From contig JAGYOJ010000088.1 of the NCBI GenBank assembly GCA_018399435.1, positions 1 through 6,833 on the forward strand: a DNA stretch of 6,833 nucleotides, in the 5' to 3' direction. Both the position numbers and the translations under genes were made by a program. Shown piece by piece: positions 1-6,833 of this stretch. This stretch comes from Actinomycetota bacterium. Lineage in GTDB: Bacteria; Actinomycetota; Humimicrobiia; Humimicrobiales; Humimicrobiaceae. The stretch's first letter is position 1. The number at the start of each line of letters is the position of its first letter. The notes beneath the pieces were generated by a model. The model saw nothing but the letters and a program-made list of their open reading frames with translations. It did no database searches and was not told the origin of the DNA.

Positions 1-2630
1 CCAATTTTATCTTTTATATTTTTCCATGTACTTACACTTACATCTAAACCCTCTCTCTCATTAGAGTCAATTTTATGCTTTGCCTCAATAGAATCTTTAT
101 CATTTAGGTAATTATAGATAAATTCCCAAGCCTTTTTTTTGCTTCCATATCTATAAGTGCTTACAACCAGAATATTTTTTGCTCTGGTTATAGCTACATA
201 CTCAAGCCTTTTATCCTCAGCAACATCATATAGTTTCTCTTCCTTTGCTTTCTCATCCCACCTAGGGGGGATAGCAAGGGTGGTGCTGCTATAGCTTCCT
301 GAAGGTTTTGAAATCATAAAATATCCTAGAGCAATACCTTCTTTCTTAGTCCTTTCTATATGGAGACCCGGTTCAAAATCTCCTCCCGCACTCATAGGAT
401 CAGCAAGTATGACCACGGGTGCTTCTAATCCCTTAGCTTTATGTAAGTTCATAATCCTTACCGAACTTTCATTTGAAGAAGTAAGACTTATAGATTCTAT
501 TTCACTGCTTTCAAGAAGTTCCTTAAAATCTCCTACAAAATCAGAAAAAGTATTAATGCCTTCATTATTTCTATCTTTTAATAGTTCAAGTGCTTTATAT
601 ATACTCCCTGCCCTTGTAAGCCCTTCATCTTTACATATAGAAAAAGGTATTATTCCAAGTTTTTCTACAATCTTATTTGCAGCAGCCCAAGGCTCACAGC
701 TATTTATAATCATTTTAAAATGCTTAAGCATATCAAATGCTTTCTCCAATTCAGTAAAACCCTCTGGAGGAGTAGTATAATAGGAAAATATACCTCCAGC
801 CTTTTTAAACCTATATATTCTATCATCGCTTATTCCAAAAAACATACCTCTTAAGGTTGTTATAAGTGCTACTGGATCATTTTCATCTTCTACTGCTCTA
901 AAAAGTCTAAATAATTCATTTATCTCCACAGATTGGTTAAAACTTTCCCCACCTGAAATATTATAAGGTATTCCTAGAAGCTCTAATGCCCTACCGTATA
1001 CGGAAAGATTCTTTTTATATCTTGTAAGTATTAAAAAGTCTGAGTATTTAGGATGTATGGGATTTCCATTATCGTCTTGTATCACAGTATTGCCTGATAC
1101 AATAGACTTTATCCAGTTGGCAATTTTTGCTGCATCTATTTTTGCTATTTTAGCTGGGTTATTTCTTTCTACTTTGCCTATACTGTTTTCAAATATTCCA
1201 GAAAGGCAGCTAGTGTTTAGATTTCTTACAGTTTTAAGTGGAAAAAATTTTGCTTGATATTTTGTCTCATTTTCTGGAAATATTTTTCCAAACACTTCAT
1301 CTACTAACTCTTGCATGAAAGGAAGGGACCTGAAGTTTGAATGAAGCTCAAGAACTTCTCCACCACTATCAATAAATATCTTTTTTACCAAATTATATAT
1401 ATCAATATCTGCTCTTCTAAAGCGGTATATACTCTGTTTTGGATCACCTACCAAAAAAAGAGAACCTGGTTCTGGTATTATTTTTCTCCAGTCTTTCTCA
1501 GTTTTATCACTTCCTGTCAAAAAAAGTATGATCTCAGCTTGTAAGGGATCTGTATCCTGAAATTCATCAACTAAGATATGGGTAAACCTTTTTTTAAAAT
1601 ATTTTCTTACCTCTAAATTTTCCCGCAAAAGTTTTGCAGTGTCTGTAAGAAGATCGCCAAAATTTAATATGCTATGTTCTTTTCTCCACTTTCTATAATA
1701 TTTTACACCTTCTGATATAAAATCTGCTAAAGGTTTGTGTAGATATTCTTGCCAGCTTTTAAGAGCAGGGCTTACAACTTCTTCTTGAAAACTTTCCATC
1801 TTGGCAAGATGTTCCTTGCTGTTTCCATCAGGCCATCTATTTTGTGTAATTTTTGGCTTTTTATTTAATTCATTTAAAAGCAGCATGAATTTTCTATCAG
1901 AATCAAAATATCTTGAGTTTATATAATTTTTACTTTTATTTATTATTTCCTGAAGTTTGTCCCAGCCTTTTTCAGGCTTATCTTCAGGCATAACTTTCTC
2001 AAAATACTTTATTAGCTTAGCAATTTTTTCCTTTGTTTTATTAAAATTAGGTTTTTTTACATTATCTTTTTCTATTTTTACTTCCGGATACCTTACAAAT
2101 TCTAAATAAGTGTTAATTAAATCAGCAGGGCGGATATCAAGTCCCTGCAAAAAATTCAATCTATCATCTCCTTTGGCTGCTACTTCCTCTATATAGCTAG
2201 ACCATACTCTTTCTGCATAAAATAAGTCCTCATCTTCTTCAATCTCTATAAATCCTGGATCAGTTTCTGCCTCAACTGGTCTTTCCCTTAAAATTCTTGA
2301 ACAGAATGAATGAATAGTACCTATAAATGCCTGTTCCAAATTTGAGAGAGCCTTAAGGATATTATCTTTGCTAACATTATCTATTTCTTGCTTTAAGCAT
2401 TCTTCTAATTTTATTTGGAACTTCTCTGAAAGTTCTGCTGCTGCCTTTCTGGTAAAGGTAACTGCAGCAATATTCTCTATAGAAGCTGTTCCTGATTTTA
2501 TAAGATTTACCATCCTATCAACTAGAGAGTAAGTTTTTCCTGATCCAGCACCTGCCTCTACAAACAAGTTTTTATCTAACTCTTTAGCTATTTTTCCCCT
2601 TGCTTTTTTATCAATTAATTTAATATTCAT
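1..2630 (-). CDS. UvrD/RecB/AddA-type superfamily 1A DNA helicase, 3' end cut by window
   Basis: This is an ATP-driven DNA translocase and helicase, by family expected to be the motor of a double-strand-end processing complex with the nuclease encoded just upstream. I translated it from the ATG at 2630; the frame stays open to base 1, giving 876 codons and no stop. Visible motifs are Walker A AGAGSGKT (26-33), motif Ia TFTRKAAAEL (58-67), GTIHSFC (104-110), NFGDLL (323-328), Walker B/motif II DEFQDTDP (355-362), motif III GDPKQSIYRFRRA (395-407), motif IV NFRS (432-435), motif V HKAKGLE (730-736) and motif VI RLEYVAITRAKN (808-819, arginine finger R816). All the core ATPase residues are present, so it should be active. 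The usual Q-motif glutamine is not visible before Walker A; LIDKKARGKI stands there. AddA proteins have a C-terminal nuclease domain at about residues 1000-1200; whether this one does cannot be seen. The start is fixed by an AGAAGG site 4 nt upstream and a 12-nt gap from the previous stop. AddA is the nearest named family, but the divergent partner keeps me from giving a symbol. Confidence 0.95.
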   Translation of the reverse strand, partial: MNIKLIDKKARGKIAKELDKNLFVEAGAGSGKTYSLVDRMVNLIKSGTASIENIAAVTFTRKAAAELSEKFQIKLEECLKQEIDNVSKDNILKALSNLEQAFIGTIHSFCSRILRERPVEAETDPGFIEIEEDEDLFYAERVWSSYIEEVAAKGDDRLNFLQGLDIRPADLINTYLEFVRYPEVKIEKDNVKKPNFNKTKEKIAKLIKYFEKVMPEDKPEKGWDKLQEIINKSKNYINSRYFDSDRKFMLLLNELNKKPKITQNRWPDGNSKEHLAKMESFQEEVVSPALKSWQEYLHKPLADFISEGVKYYRKWRKEHSILNFGDLLTDTAKLLRENLEVRKYFKKRFTHILVDEFQDTDPLQAEIILFLTGSDKTEKDWRKIIPEPGSLFLVGDPKQSIYRFRRADIDIYNLVKKIFIDSGGEVLELHSNFRSLPFMQELVDEVFGKIFPENETKYQAKFFPLKTVRNLNTSCLSGIFENSIGKVERNNPAKIAKIDAAKIANWIKSIVSGNTVIQDDNGNPIHPKYSDFLILTRYKKNLSVYGRALELLGIPYNISGGESFNQSVEINELFRLFRAVEDENDPVALITTLRGMFFGISDDRIYRFKKAGGIFSYYTTPPEGFTELEKAFDMLKHFKMIINSCEPWAAANKIVEKLGIIPFSICKDEGLTRAGSIYKALELLKDRNNEGINTFSDFVGDFKELLESSEIESISLTSSNESSVRIMNLHKAKGLEAPVVILADPMSAGGDFEPGLHIERTKKEGIALGYFMISKPSGSYSSTTLAIPPRWDEKAKEEKLYDVAEDKRLEYVAITRAKNILVVSTYRYGSKKKAWEFIYNYLNDKDSIEAKHKIDSNEREGLDVSVSTWKNIKDKI

Positions 2631-2634
2631 AGAA

Positions 2635-2640
2635 CCTTCT
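2635..2640 (-). promoter_or_regulatory. Ribosome binding site of the helicase gene
   Basis: On the minus strand the sequence reads TAAGAAGAAGGTTCTATG: the nuclease stop codon TAA, then AGAAGG, a 4-nt spacer and the ATG. This is the clearest Shine-Dalgarno sequence in the window. It decides the helicase start and suggests translational coupling to the upstream gene, because the stop lies 12 nt before the start. Confidence 0.75.
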
Positions 2641-2642
2641 TC

Positions 2643-5636
2643 TTAGGTAAAATCTTTTAAATCATTCCATTTTTTTAATAGACTATTTTCAGAATTTTTT
2701 ATCTTTTCTTTAATGAGCTTTTTCTCTTCTTTTGTACCATAAATATCTGTATCATCAATATAGGGTGGATTTTCCTCATCAGATATAATAAATATGCCAT
2801 TTGAAATGAGATCTAGAATACAGGAAAGACCTTCTTGCCATCTTTCAGTTGCTCTAGGATCTCGCATAAATAGGTATCCTTTGCCAGAACTTATTCCCTT
2901 TTCTGTTGGCAGTATATACCCGCATACCTTACAATTTTTGCCGATATTCTTTTCTACTACTATTGCATATAGTATATGCTGAAGTTGCCTTCCCTTACTA
3001 ATATAACCATCCTTTTCAAAGCTATAAGCACTTCCAGTCTTATAGTCCCATACATACAAATATCCATTTCTATCAATATCTACCCTATCAACTTTTCCTT
3101 TTATTCTTATATAGGTTTCTTTGCCTATACAAATTTCTACTGGTTTGTCTTTACCATATCCAAAACTATATTCTAATAAATGAGGTGACTCAAGATTTGA
3201 GTTTATTTCAATAAATATTTCAAGATCTCTTCTTAAGGCTTCAACTTCACTTCTGTATGAAGCCTCTCCAGGAATAGGAATAATTTCAATATATTTTTTA
3301 ATAATTTTTTCAAGTATTCTGTTTATAATCTTTTTCTGGCTTTCTATATCTGGGACACTCTTTAGATCCTTTAGCTTTTTTACAAAAGATTGGAATACTT
3401 CATGAAGCAAGCTTCCCCTCTGGGCAGGATCTAGCCACTGTAAAGAATTTCTTTCCACTTCTTCAGGTCTTCTTACTTTGAGTATATATTCTAAAAAGAA
3501 TCTATAGGGACATTCAGCATAAGTTTCAAGGCCTGAGCAAGAAAGAACCATGTCCTTATTTTTCCTAGGATCTAGCTCACCTTCTTCAGGTTGTATATAT
3601 CCATCATATATAGTAAGTATATTTTTATTTCTTTCCCTAAGTGCAATATCACCTTGCTCAAGCCAAGGATATATATTAAATATTGACTTTCTTGCATCCT
3701 TTAGAGTGCCACTTCCTGTAAGTTTTTCAATCCACCAACCTGCCTCTTCTATGTCTTTTGTTACACTAAACCCAGAAGGCATCTTTAGATTTTTAAATAG
3801 TTTTCCGTAATCAATACTTGGATCTTTTTCTTTTAATCTATAAATCTGAAGAAATACTGAAGATGGAAAAAGGTATCTACCCTCTTTTATATTATAACTG
3901 CTGTAACTTACAGAAATACTTCCTCCAAGTGAAGAAAGCATTGCAGCAAAATCATAAAGCTTTTCTTTTAGTTTATCACCTGAAAGCTCGAGACTACTTC
4001 CAATCTTTTTTCTTTCCTCATCAAGAATTATTGGGTCTTGAATATTGGTACCAGGAAAATTATGACTATCAAAACCTAAAATGAATATATTGTCTCTGCC
4101 AGATTTTCCCCCTTCTGAAATTGAAGATATGTGAAGACAGCTAGGTTTGGAGGCTGATTTTTGGAATGGAATTTTTTTTATAATTTCTAAAAGTTTTGTT
4201 ATTGCCTCGTCTAAAGGTAAAATTTTATCAGTTATTTTGGATAAAATTTCTAGTCTTTTTTTTAGAACTGATATATAAGATGCATTATCTTCATCTTTTG
4301 ATAATATAAAATTATCCAAAAAACTAATGCATGAAGTGCATAAACTAGAAAAATTTATTTCTCCGTCATCAATTTCTGGAATTATATTTAAAAGATTTTG
4401 GCTTATATCTTTTAAAAGCTTTATGTTTTCTATTCTATTTTTATACTTTTTATTCTCTGTATTTTCTAAGAATTTTAATTTCTTTTTAAGAACTAAGTTA
4501 TAGCGTTTTCTGCCCCAGCCAATTTTAGAAGTTCTTAAGGTATGTGCAAGTACAGGGCCTTTTTTATTAGGGACTTTTATTAGTGAATATTTTAAAAGCT
4601 TTCTTAAATGTATTTCGAAAAATCTATCTCCCATCCATAGAAGAAAACCTTTTAGTGCCATACCAGCAGAGCTTATATCTCCAGGGAGTCCTTCTGAAAA
4701 TGTTACTGGTAAGTCTAGTTTTCTGCACATACTAAATAAGATTAAAAGGTAAGGTTTCCTATTTGAATATATAATTTCTGTTTTATCTAAGGGTATATTG
4801 GAACAAGCAATACTATTTAGAACCTCGCCTATTTCATTTCGATGGTTTGCTGCACAAAAAAGCTCCAATTTATTTTCTTTAACCTCTGGGTAAATATTTT
4901 TAATATCAAAAAGCCATGCCGGCATCTTACTTTTACCCAATGGTTTGTATTCTTTAGATTCCCATCTGTTTTTAGGTGGAATAAGACCATAGACCTTTTC
5001 TCCGGGAAGTACAATTAAGCTTTCATTTGATAATTTATTTAAAAACTTTTCTTCTAAAGGGGGTTTTTTATCTCCTGATATTAATATGTATTTTTTATCC
5101 TCATTTTCAGCTCTTTTACTTATTAATCTGTAAGCAGTTTCTATAATATCAGCAGTATCTGCAAGTTTCTTATTTTTTAGTATCTTTTGATATTCTGAAA
5201 ATATTAGCCTTATATCTTCTGCTTTTCTGGGATCTATAAAATAATGGTTTTTTAAATCTTCAGGGAATTTTAATGACATCTTAAGTTCAATAATATTTTT
5301 AGATATAGCACTTATTATTCCTGTATTTATTTTATATTTTTTAAAGTAATTTAGATCCCCCTTTTCTGTAAGTTCTGTAAAAACCCCATCTATTATTATG
5401 TTTATCTCCAATGAAGAGATTTCTTCTATTTCATATTTTATAAGCGTAGGTTGGGCTATTTCAGATGCCAGAGACTGTACTGTGGTAGCTTTAAAATTAA
5501 TCCATCCATTACTATCCTTGCAAAGCTGCTGGAGTATTTGATTGCCGGTATTAAAGCTGGGAGCAATAAGGATCTTTTCATTAAATTTATATTTATTAAT
5601 TATTTTTTTTAAAGTTAAAACTAAAAAATTTTCCAA
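2643..5636 (-). CDS. AddB/RecB-like PD-(D/E)XK nuclease on an inactivated helicase scaffold
   Basis: This 997-residue protein is the likely nuclease subunit partnering the downstream helicase. The N-terminal two thirds resembles the AddB/RecC type of degenerate helicase: APSFNTGNQIL (25-35) sits where a Walker A would be but has no GKT/GKS. FCAANHRNE (260-268) and GRDNIFILGFDSHNFPG (513-529) correspond to late helicase motifs. The C-terminal 300 residues are a RecB-family nuclease: CPYRFFLEY (709-717), GSLLHEVF with H745, GKVDRVD with D850, DYKTG with D864 and K866, and QHILY (886-890). Thus the His, two Asp and Lys catalytic set is complete. In AddB the cysteine before PYRFF joins three C-terminal cysteines (C-x2-C-x5-C) to bind a 4Fe-4S cluster; here C709 is kept but the C-terminal site reads NPPYIDDTDIYGT (956-968), with no cysteine. 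A separate C902-x2-C905 pair exists. At 997 residues it is shorter than B. subtilis AddB (about 1170). The only usable start is TTG at 5636, since TAA lies in frame at 5646-5648 and no ATG occurs before about residue 115. RecB-like nuclease is secure; AddB orthology is not. Confidence 0.9.
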   Translation of the reverse strand: MENFLVLTLKKIINKYKFNEKILIAPSFNTGNQILQQLCKDSNGWINFKATTVQSLASEIAQPTLIKYEIEEISSLEINIIIDGVFTELTEKGDLNYFKKYKINTGIISAISKNIIELKMSLKFPEDLKNHYFIDPRKAEDIRLIFSEYQKILKNKKLADTADIIETAYRLISKRAENEDKKYILISGDKKPPLEEKFLNKLSNESLIVLPGEKVYGLIPPKNRWESKEYKPLGKSKMPAWLFDIKNIYPEVKENKLELFCAANHRNEIGEVLNSIACSNIPLDKTEIIYSNRKPYLLILFSMCRKLDLPVTFSEGLPGDISSAGMALKGFLLWMGDRFFEIHLRKLLKYSLIKVPNKKGPVLAHTLRTSKIGWGRKRYNLVLKKKLKFLENTENKKYKNRIENIKLLKDISQNLLNIIPEIDDGEINFSSLCTSCISFLDNFILSKDEDNASYISVLKKRLEILSKITDKILPLDEAITKLLEIIKKIPFQKSASKPSCLHISSISEGGKSGRDNIFILGFDSHNFPGTNIQDPIILDEERKKIGSSLELSGDKLKEKLYDFAAMLSSLGGSISVSYSSYNIKEGRYLFPSSVFLQIYRLKEKDPSIDYGKLFKNLKMPSGFSVTKDIEEAGWWIEKLTGSGTLKDARKSIFNIYPWLEQGDIALRERNKNILTIYDGYIQPEEGELDPRKNKDMVLSCSGLETYAECPYRFFLEYILKVRRPEEVERNSLQWLDPAQRGSLLHEVFQSFVKKLKDLKSVPDIESQKKIINRILEKIIKKYIEIIPIPGEASYRSEVEALRRDLEIFIEINSNLESPHLLEYSFGYGKDKPVEICIGKETYIRIKGKVDRVDIDRNGYLYVWDYKTGSAYSFEKDGYISKGRQLQHILYAIVVEKNIGKNCKVCGYILPTEKGISSGKGYLFMRDPRATERWQEGLSCILDLISNGIFIISDEENPPYIDDTDIYGTKEEKKLIKEKIKNSENSLLKKWNDLKDFT
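5634..5636 (-). promoter_or_regulatory. TTG start codon with weak ribosome binding site
   Basis: The nuclease gene begins with TTG, 15 nt after the stop of the 368-residue gene. An in-frame TAA at 5646-5648 leaves only three sense codons upstream, none a start. The leader reads ATATAAGAAAATAAA and has only a purine-rich AAGAAAA, not a good Shine-Dalgarno. Translation probably depends on ribosomes finishing the upstream gene, which would keep the level of the large nuclease low; that is inference. Confidence 0.6.
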
Positions 5637-5651
5637 TTTATTTTCTTATAT

Positions 5652-6758
5652 TTATATCATTTTTAATGCTTGGCCTTTATTCTTGTAGTTAAATCTTATG
5701 TTATCAAATGCTTTTTCTAATATAGAAGCTATCCATGACACAGTAGATAACCCATTCAATTTATTATTAAAATCAAGTTTTATCCTACCTTCTAAGGTAT
5801 TGATTTTGGTGTTTACCCTACTCGCACCAATTGGAACCCAATTTCCTTTATTTTCTTCAAGCATTCTATAGGCAGAAAGGAATCGTTGTTTATCAATCTT
5901 TAATGTTGTTTTGGTTTCTTGAAACTCAATTTTTATATAATCCTCGGCAATCTCAACTACATTAAATATTTGTGAGCTATCTGAACTAGATAGCAGATTA
6001 AGTTTTTTATTATAAGTCAGATAAGAAGTAATTTTACCCCATATATTATTTTTTGATTTTGGGTATTTCCATTTAATCCATCTTTTTAGAGTATCTTTAT
6101 CTGGGGGTTTAGTATTATTTGTAATAGTAACCCAATGGTGCTCATCAATTAATGCTGGAATTGTAATTCCTTTCCTTCCAATTTTACTGGGTAAATCCTC
6201 TATGCCGAAGCCATTTAGCCTACACTGCTTATCTAAGTCAATAACTATATCTTTTACTTGCTTTAAATACTTTATATAAGAAGTTGGACCACCATCATAT
6301 CCAAATTTTTTTCTCATGGGAATATCTAAAGGTATTAATGATTTAGGCCTAAGTGCAAAAAATATTTTAGATGTGCCTGTTGGTCCAACTGTAGTTTTTA
6401 TATATTTACCATCTCTAAGTTTTACAGCTGCTACAATTTTTGTTAGAGAGTTGAATGCAGTAGCAACTAAATTATAATCAGACTCTTTAAGTTCCCAAAT
6501 ATTTTTATTTTTAGAAGGTAAGTAATTTATATTTTTTTTATACCATTTCTCTAAATTACTAGATACTTGGCTGTGATAATTAAGTGCAAATTGTCTACAA
6601 CCCCATTGGTTAAGCCATCTAAGCAGTGCTTTTATATGTTTAGGGTTAGTTAAATCGGGAGAATTTTTTGTAATATCTACAAAATGGTTATAGGAAGAAT
6701 TGAAATCAGTAAAACTATTATAAATATTGCTTGTAAATTCAATTTCATGCAGATACAT
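5652..6758 (-). CDS. Uncharacterised 368-residue protein, first gene of the helicase-nuclease operon
   Basis: I do not recognise this protein. It is predicted to be soluble: no signal peptide or membrane segment, and it is rich in lysine and asparagine. Three parts can be seen. Residues 1-110 are mostly helical with several tryptophans. Residues 124-153 carry a motif-like stretch, VGPTGTSKIFFALRP then IPLDIPMRKKFG, i.e. G-P-x3-S-K-x6-P-x6-D-x3-R. This recalls the SK...P...D...R pattern of small helical proteins related to helix-hairpin-helix DNA glycosylases, but no catalytic residue can be assigned. The C-terminal part (about 250-368) looks like a separate alpha/beta domain ending in GNWVPIGASR (305-314), TLEGRIK (321-327) and STVSWIASIL (338-347). 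The ATG at 6758 is the only start: an in-frame TAG lies at 6762-6764. There is no convincing Shine-Dalgarno; TTTAGAAT directly precedes the ATG. It ends 15 nt before the nuclease gene, so a job with the helicase-nuclease (DNA recognition, regulation or accessory subunit) is inferred from position only. Confidence 0.85.
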   Translation of the reverse strand: MYLHEIEFTSNIYNSFTDFNSSYNHFVDITKNSPDLTNPKHIKALLRWLNQWGCRQFALNYHSQVSSNLEKWYKKNINYLPSKNKNIWELKESDYNLVATAFNSLTKIVAAVKLRDGKYIKTTVGPTGTSKIFFALRPKSLIPLDIPMRKKFGYDGGPTSYIKYLKQVKDIVIDLDKQCRLNGFGIEDLPSKIGRKGITIPALIDEHHWVTITNNTKPPDKDTLKRWIKWKYPKSKNNIWGKITSYLTYNKKLNLLSSSDSSQIFNVVEIAEDYIKIEFQETKTTLKIDKQRFLSAYRMLEENKGNWVPIGASRVNTKINTLEGRIKLDFNNKLNGLSTVSWIASILEKAFDNIRFNYKNKGQALKMI

Positions 6759-6761
6759 ATT

Positions 6762-6771
6762 CTAAATTTAG
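6762..6771. repeat. Perfect 10-bp palindrome next to the first gene's start
   Basis: CTAAATTTAG is a perfect palindrome whose edge lies 3 nt upstream of the ATG at 6758. It covers the place where a ribosome binding site would be. It could be an operator half or chance in A/T-rich DNA. Confidence 0.35.
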
Positions 6772-6773
6772 GG

Positions 6774-6795
6774 TATTTTTAATTTTTTAAAAATA
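6774..6795. repeat. Inverted repeat, 9-bp arms and 4-nt loop
   Basis: The arms TATTTTTAA and TTAAAAATA pair perfectly around a 4-nt A/T loop, 15 nt upstream of the first gene's start. The arms hold only A and T, so a hairpin in RNA would be weak; a protein-binding dyad is the other reading. Low sequence complexity makes chance a real possibility. Confidence 0.4.
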
Positions 6796-6804
6796 ATTTC
6801 CTAT

Positions 6805-6822
6805 TAATAATATACATTATTA
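6805..6822. repeat. 18-bp near-perfect palindrome upstream of the operon
   Basis: TAATAATATACATTATTA has 7-bp perfect arms (TAATAAT/ATTATTA) around a 4-nt centre and only one mismatched pair overall. It lies 46 nt upstream of the first ATG and overlaps -10-like TATATT/TATTAT sequences on the minus strand, an operator-like placement. A matching -35 box would fall at or beyond the window edge, so a promoter is not established. Confidence 0.35.
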
Positions 6823-6833
6823 GTTTAAAACTT

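Larger units (their letters stand above)
6759..6833 (-). promoter_or_regulatory. Probable operon leader and promoter region, incomplete
   Basis: These 75 bases are the only non-coding DNA of any length in the window. They are almost wholly A and T, contain three separate dyad-symmetric sequences and no open frame of note. As the first gene starts here and nothing is seen upstream, the promoter for all three genes probably lies here or just beyond the edge. No -35/-10 pair with good spacing can be named. Confidence 0.3.

Noticed and set aside
409..780. Plus-strand open frame of 123 codons
   Set aside because: It lies wholly antisense to the helicase, over its motif V region, and its serine/leucine-rich translation resembles no protein; it is a shadow of the real gene.
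1057..1544. Two plus-strand open frames (1057-1257 and 1341-1544)
   Set aside because: Both are antisense to conserved helicase motifs III and IV or the following region, with no ribosome site or recognisable protein.
2631..2642. Possible terminator or promoter between nuclease and helicase genes
   Set aside because: The gap is only 12 nt and is filled by the helicase ribosome binding site; no hairpin is present.
2794..4084. Four plus-strand open frames of 62-88 codons
   Set aside because: All are antisense to the nuclease gene, including its catalytic region; hydrophobic, serine-rich translations are typical of the opposite strand of AT-rich genes.
4829..5014. Minus-strand 61-codon frame inside the nuclease gene
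   Set aside because: It overlaps the nuclease in another frame and the main frame carries the conserved FCAANHRNE stretch there.
5603..5610. Run of eight A on the coding strand near the nuclease start, a possible slippage site
   Set aside because: The frame is continuous through it and such runs are common in this AT-rich window; nothing indicates programmed frameshifting.
6759..6764. TAGAAT just before the first ATG as a -10 box
   Set aside because: It abuts the start codon, so transcription would begin inside the gene, and the next in-frame ATG is far downstream.

Overview
The window is AT-rich (A/T-heavy third positions, TAA stops), and one gene is preceded by an AGAAGG ribosome binding site. 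It reads as bacterial DNA, most likely from a low-GC Firmicute such as a clostridium; that is a guess from composition and protein style. Nearly every base is coding and all genes lie on the minus strand, so transcription runs from high to low coordinates.

In transcription order the layout is: a 75-nt A/T-rich leader with several inverted repeats (6759-6833); a 368-residue protein I do not recognise (5652-6758); after a 15-nt gap, a 997-residue RecB/AddB-type nuclease on a degenerate helicase scaffold, starting at TTG (2643-5636); and after a 12-nt gap, a superfamily 1A (UvrD/RecB/AddA-type) helicase whose 3' end lies beyond the window (1-2630, 876 codons visible). The tight spacing, shared strand and absence of any internal terminator indicate one operon.

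The last two genes look like a two-subunit helicase-nuclease of the AddAB/RecBCD kind, in the addB-then-addA order usual in Firmicutes. The helicase keeps all its ATPase motifs. The nuclease subunit keeps the catalytic His/Asp/Asp/Lys set but has no Walker A, and it lacks the C-terminal cysteine trio that normally binds a 4Fe-4S cluster in AddB. Together with its shorter length and the unknown protein encoded first, this suggests a divergent AddAB-like machine. It could be a housekeeping end-resection enzyme or a defence or repair system with its own accessory factor; the sequence alone does not decide. There is no RNA gene, CRISPR array or mobile element in the window, and no gene-free stretch over 300 bases.
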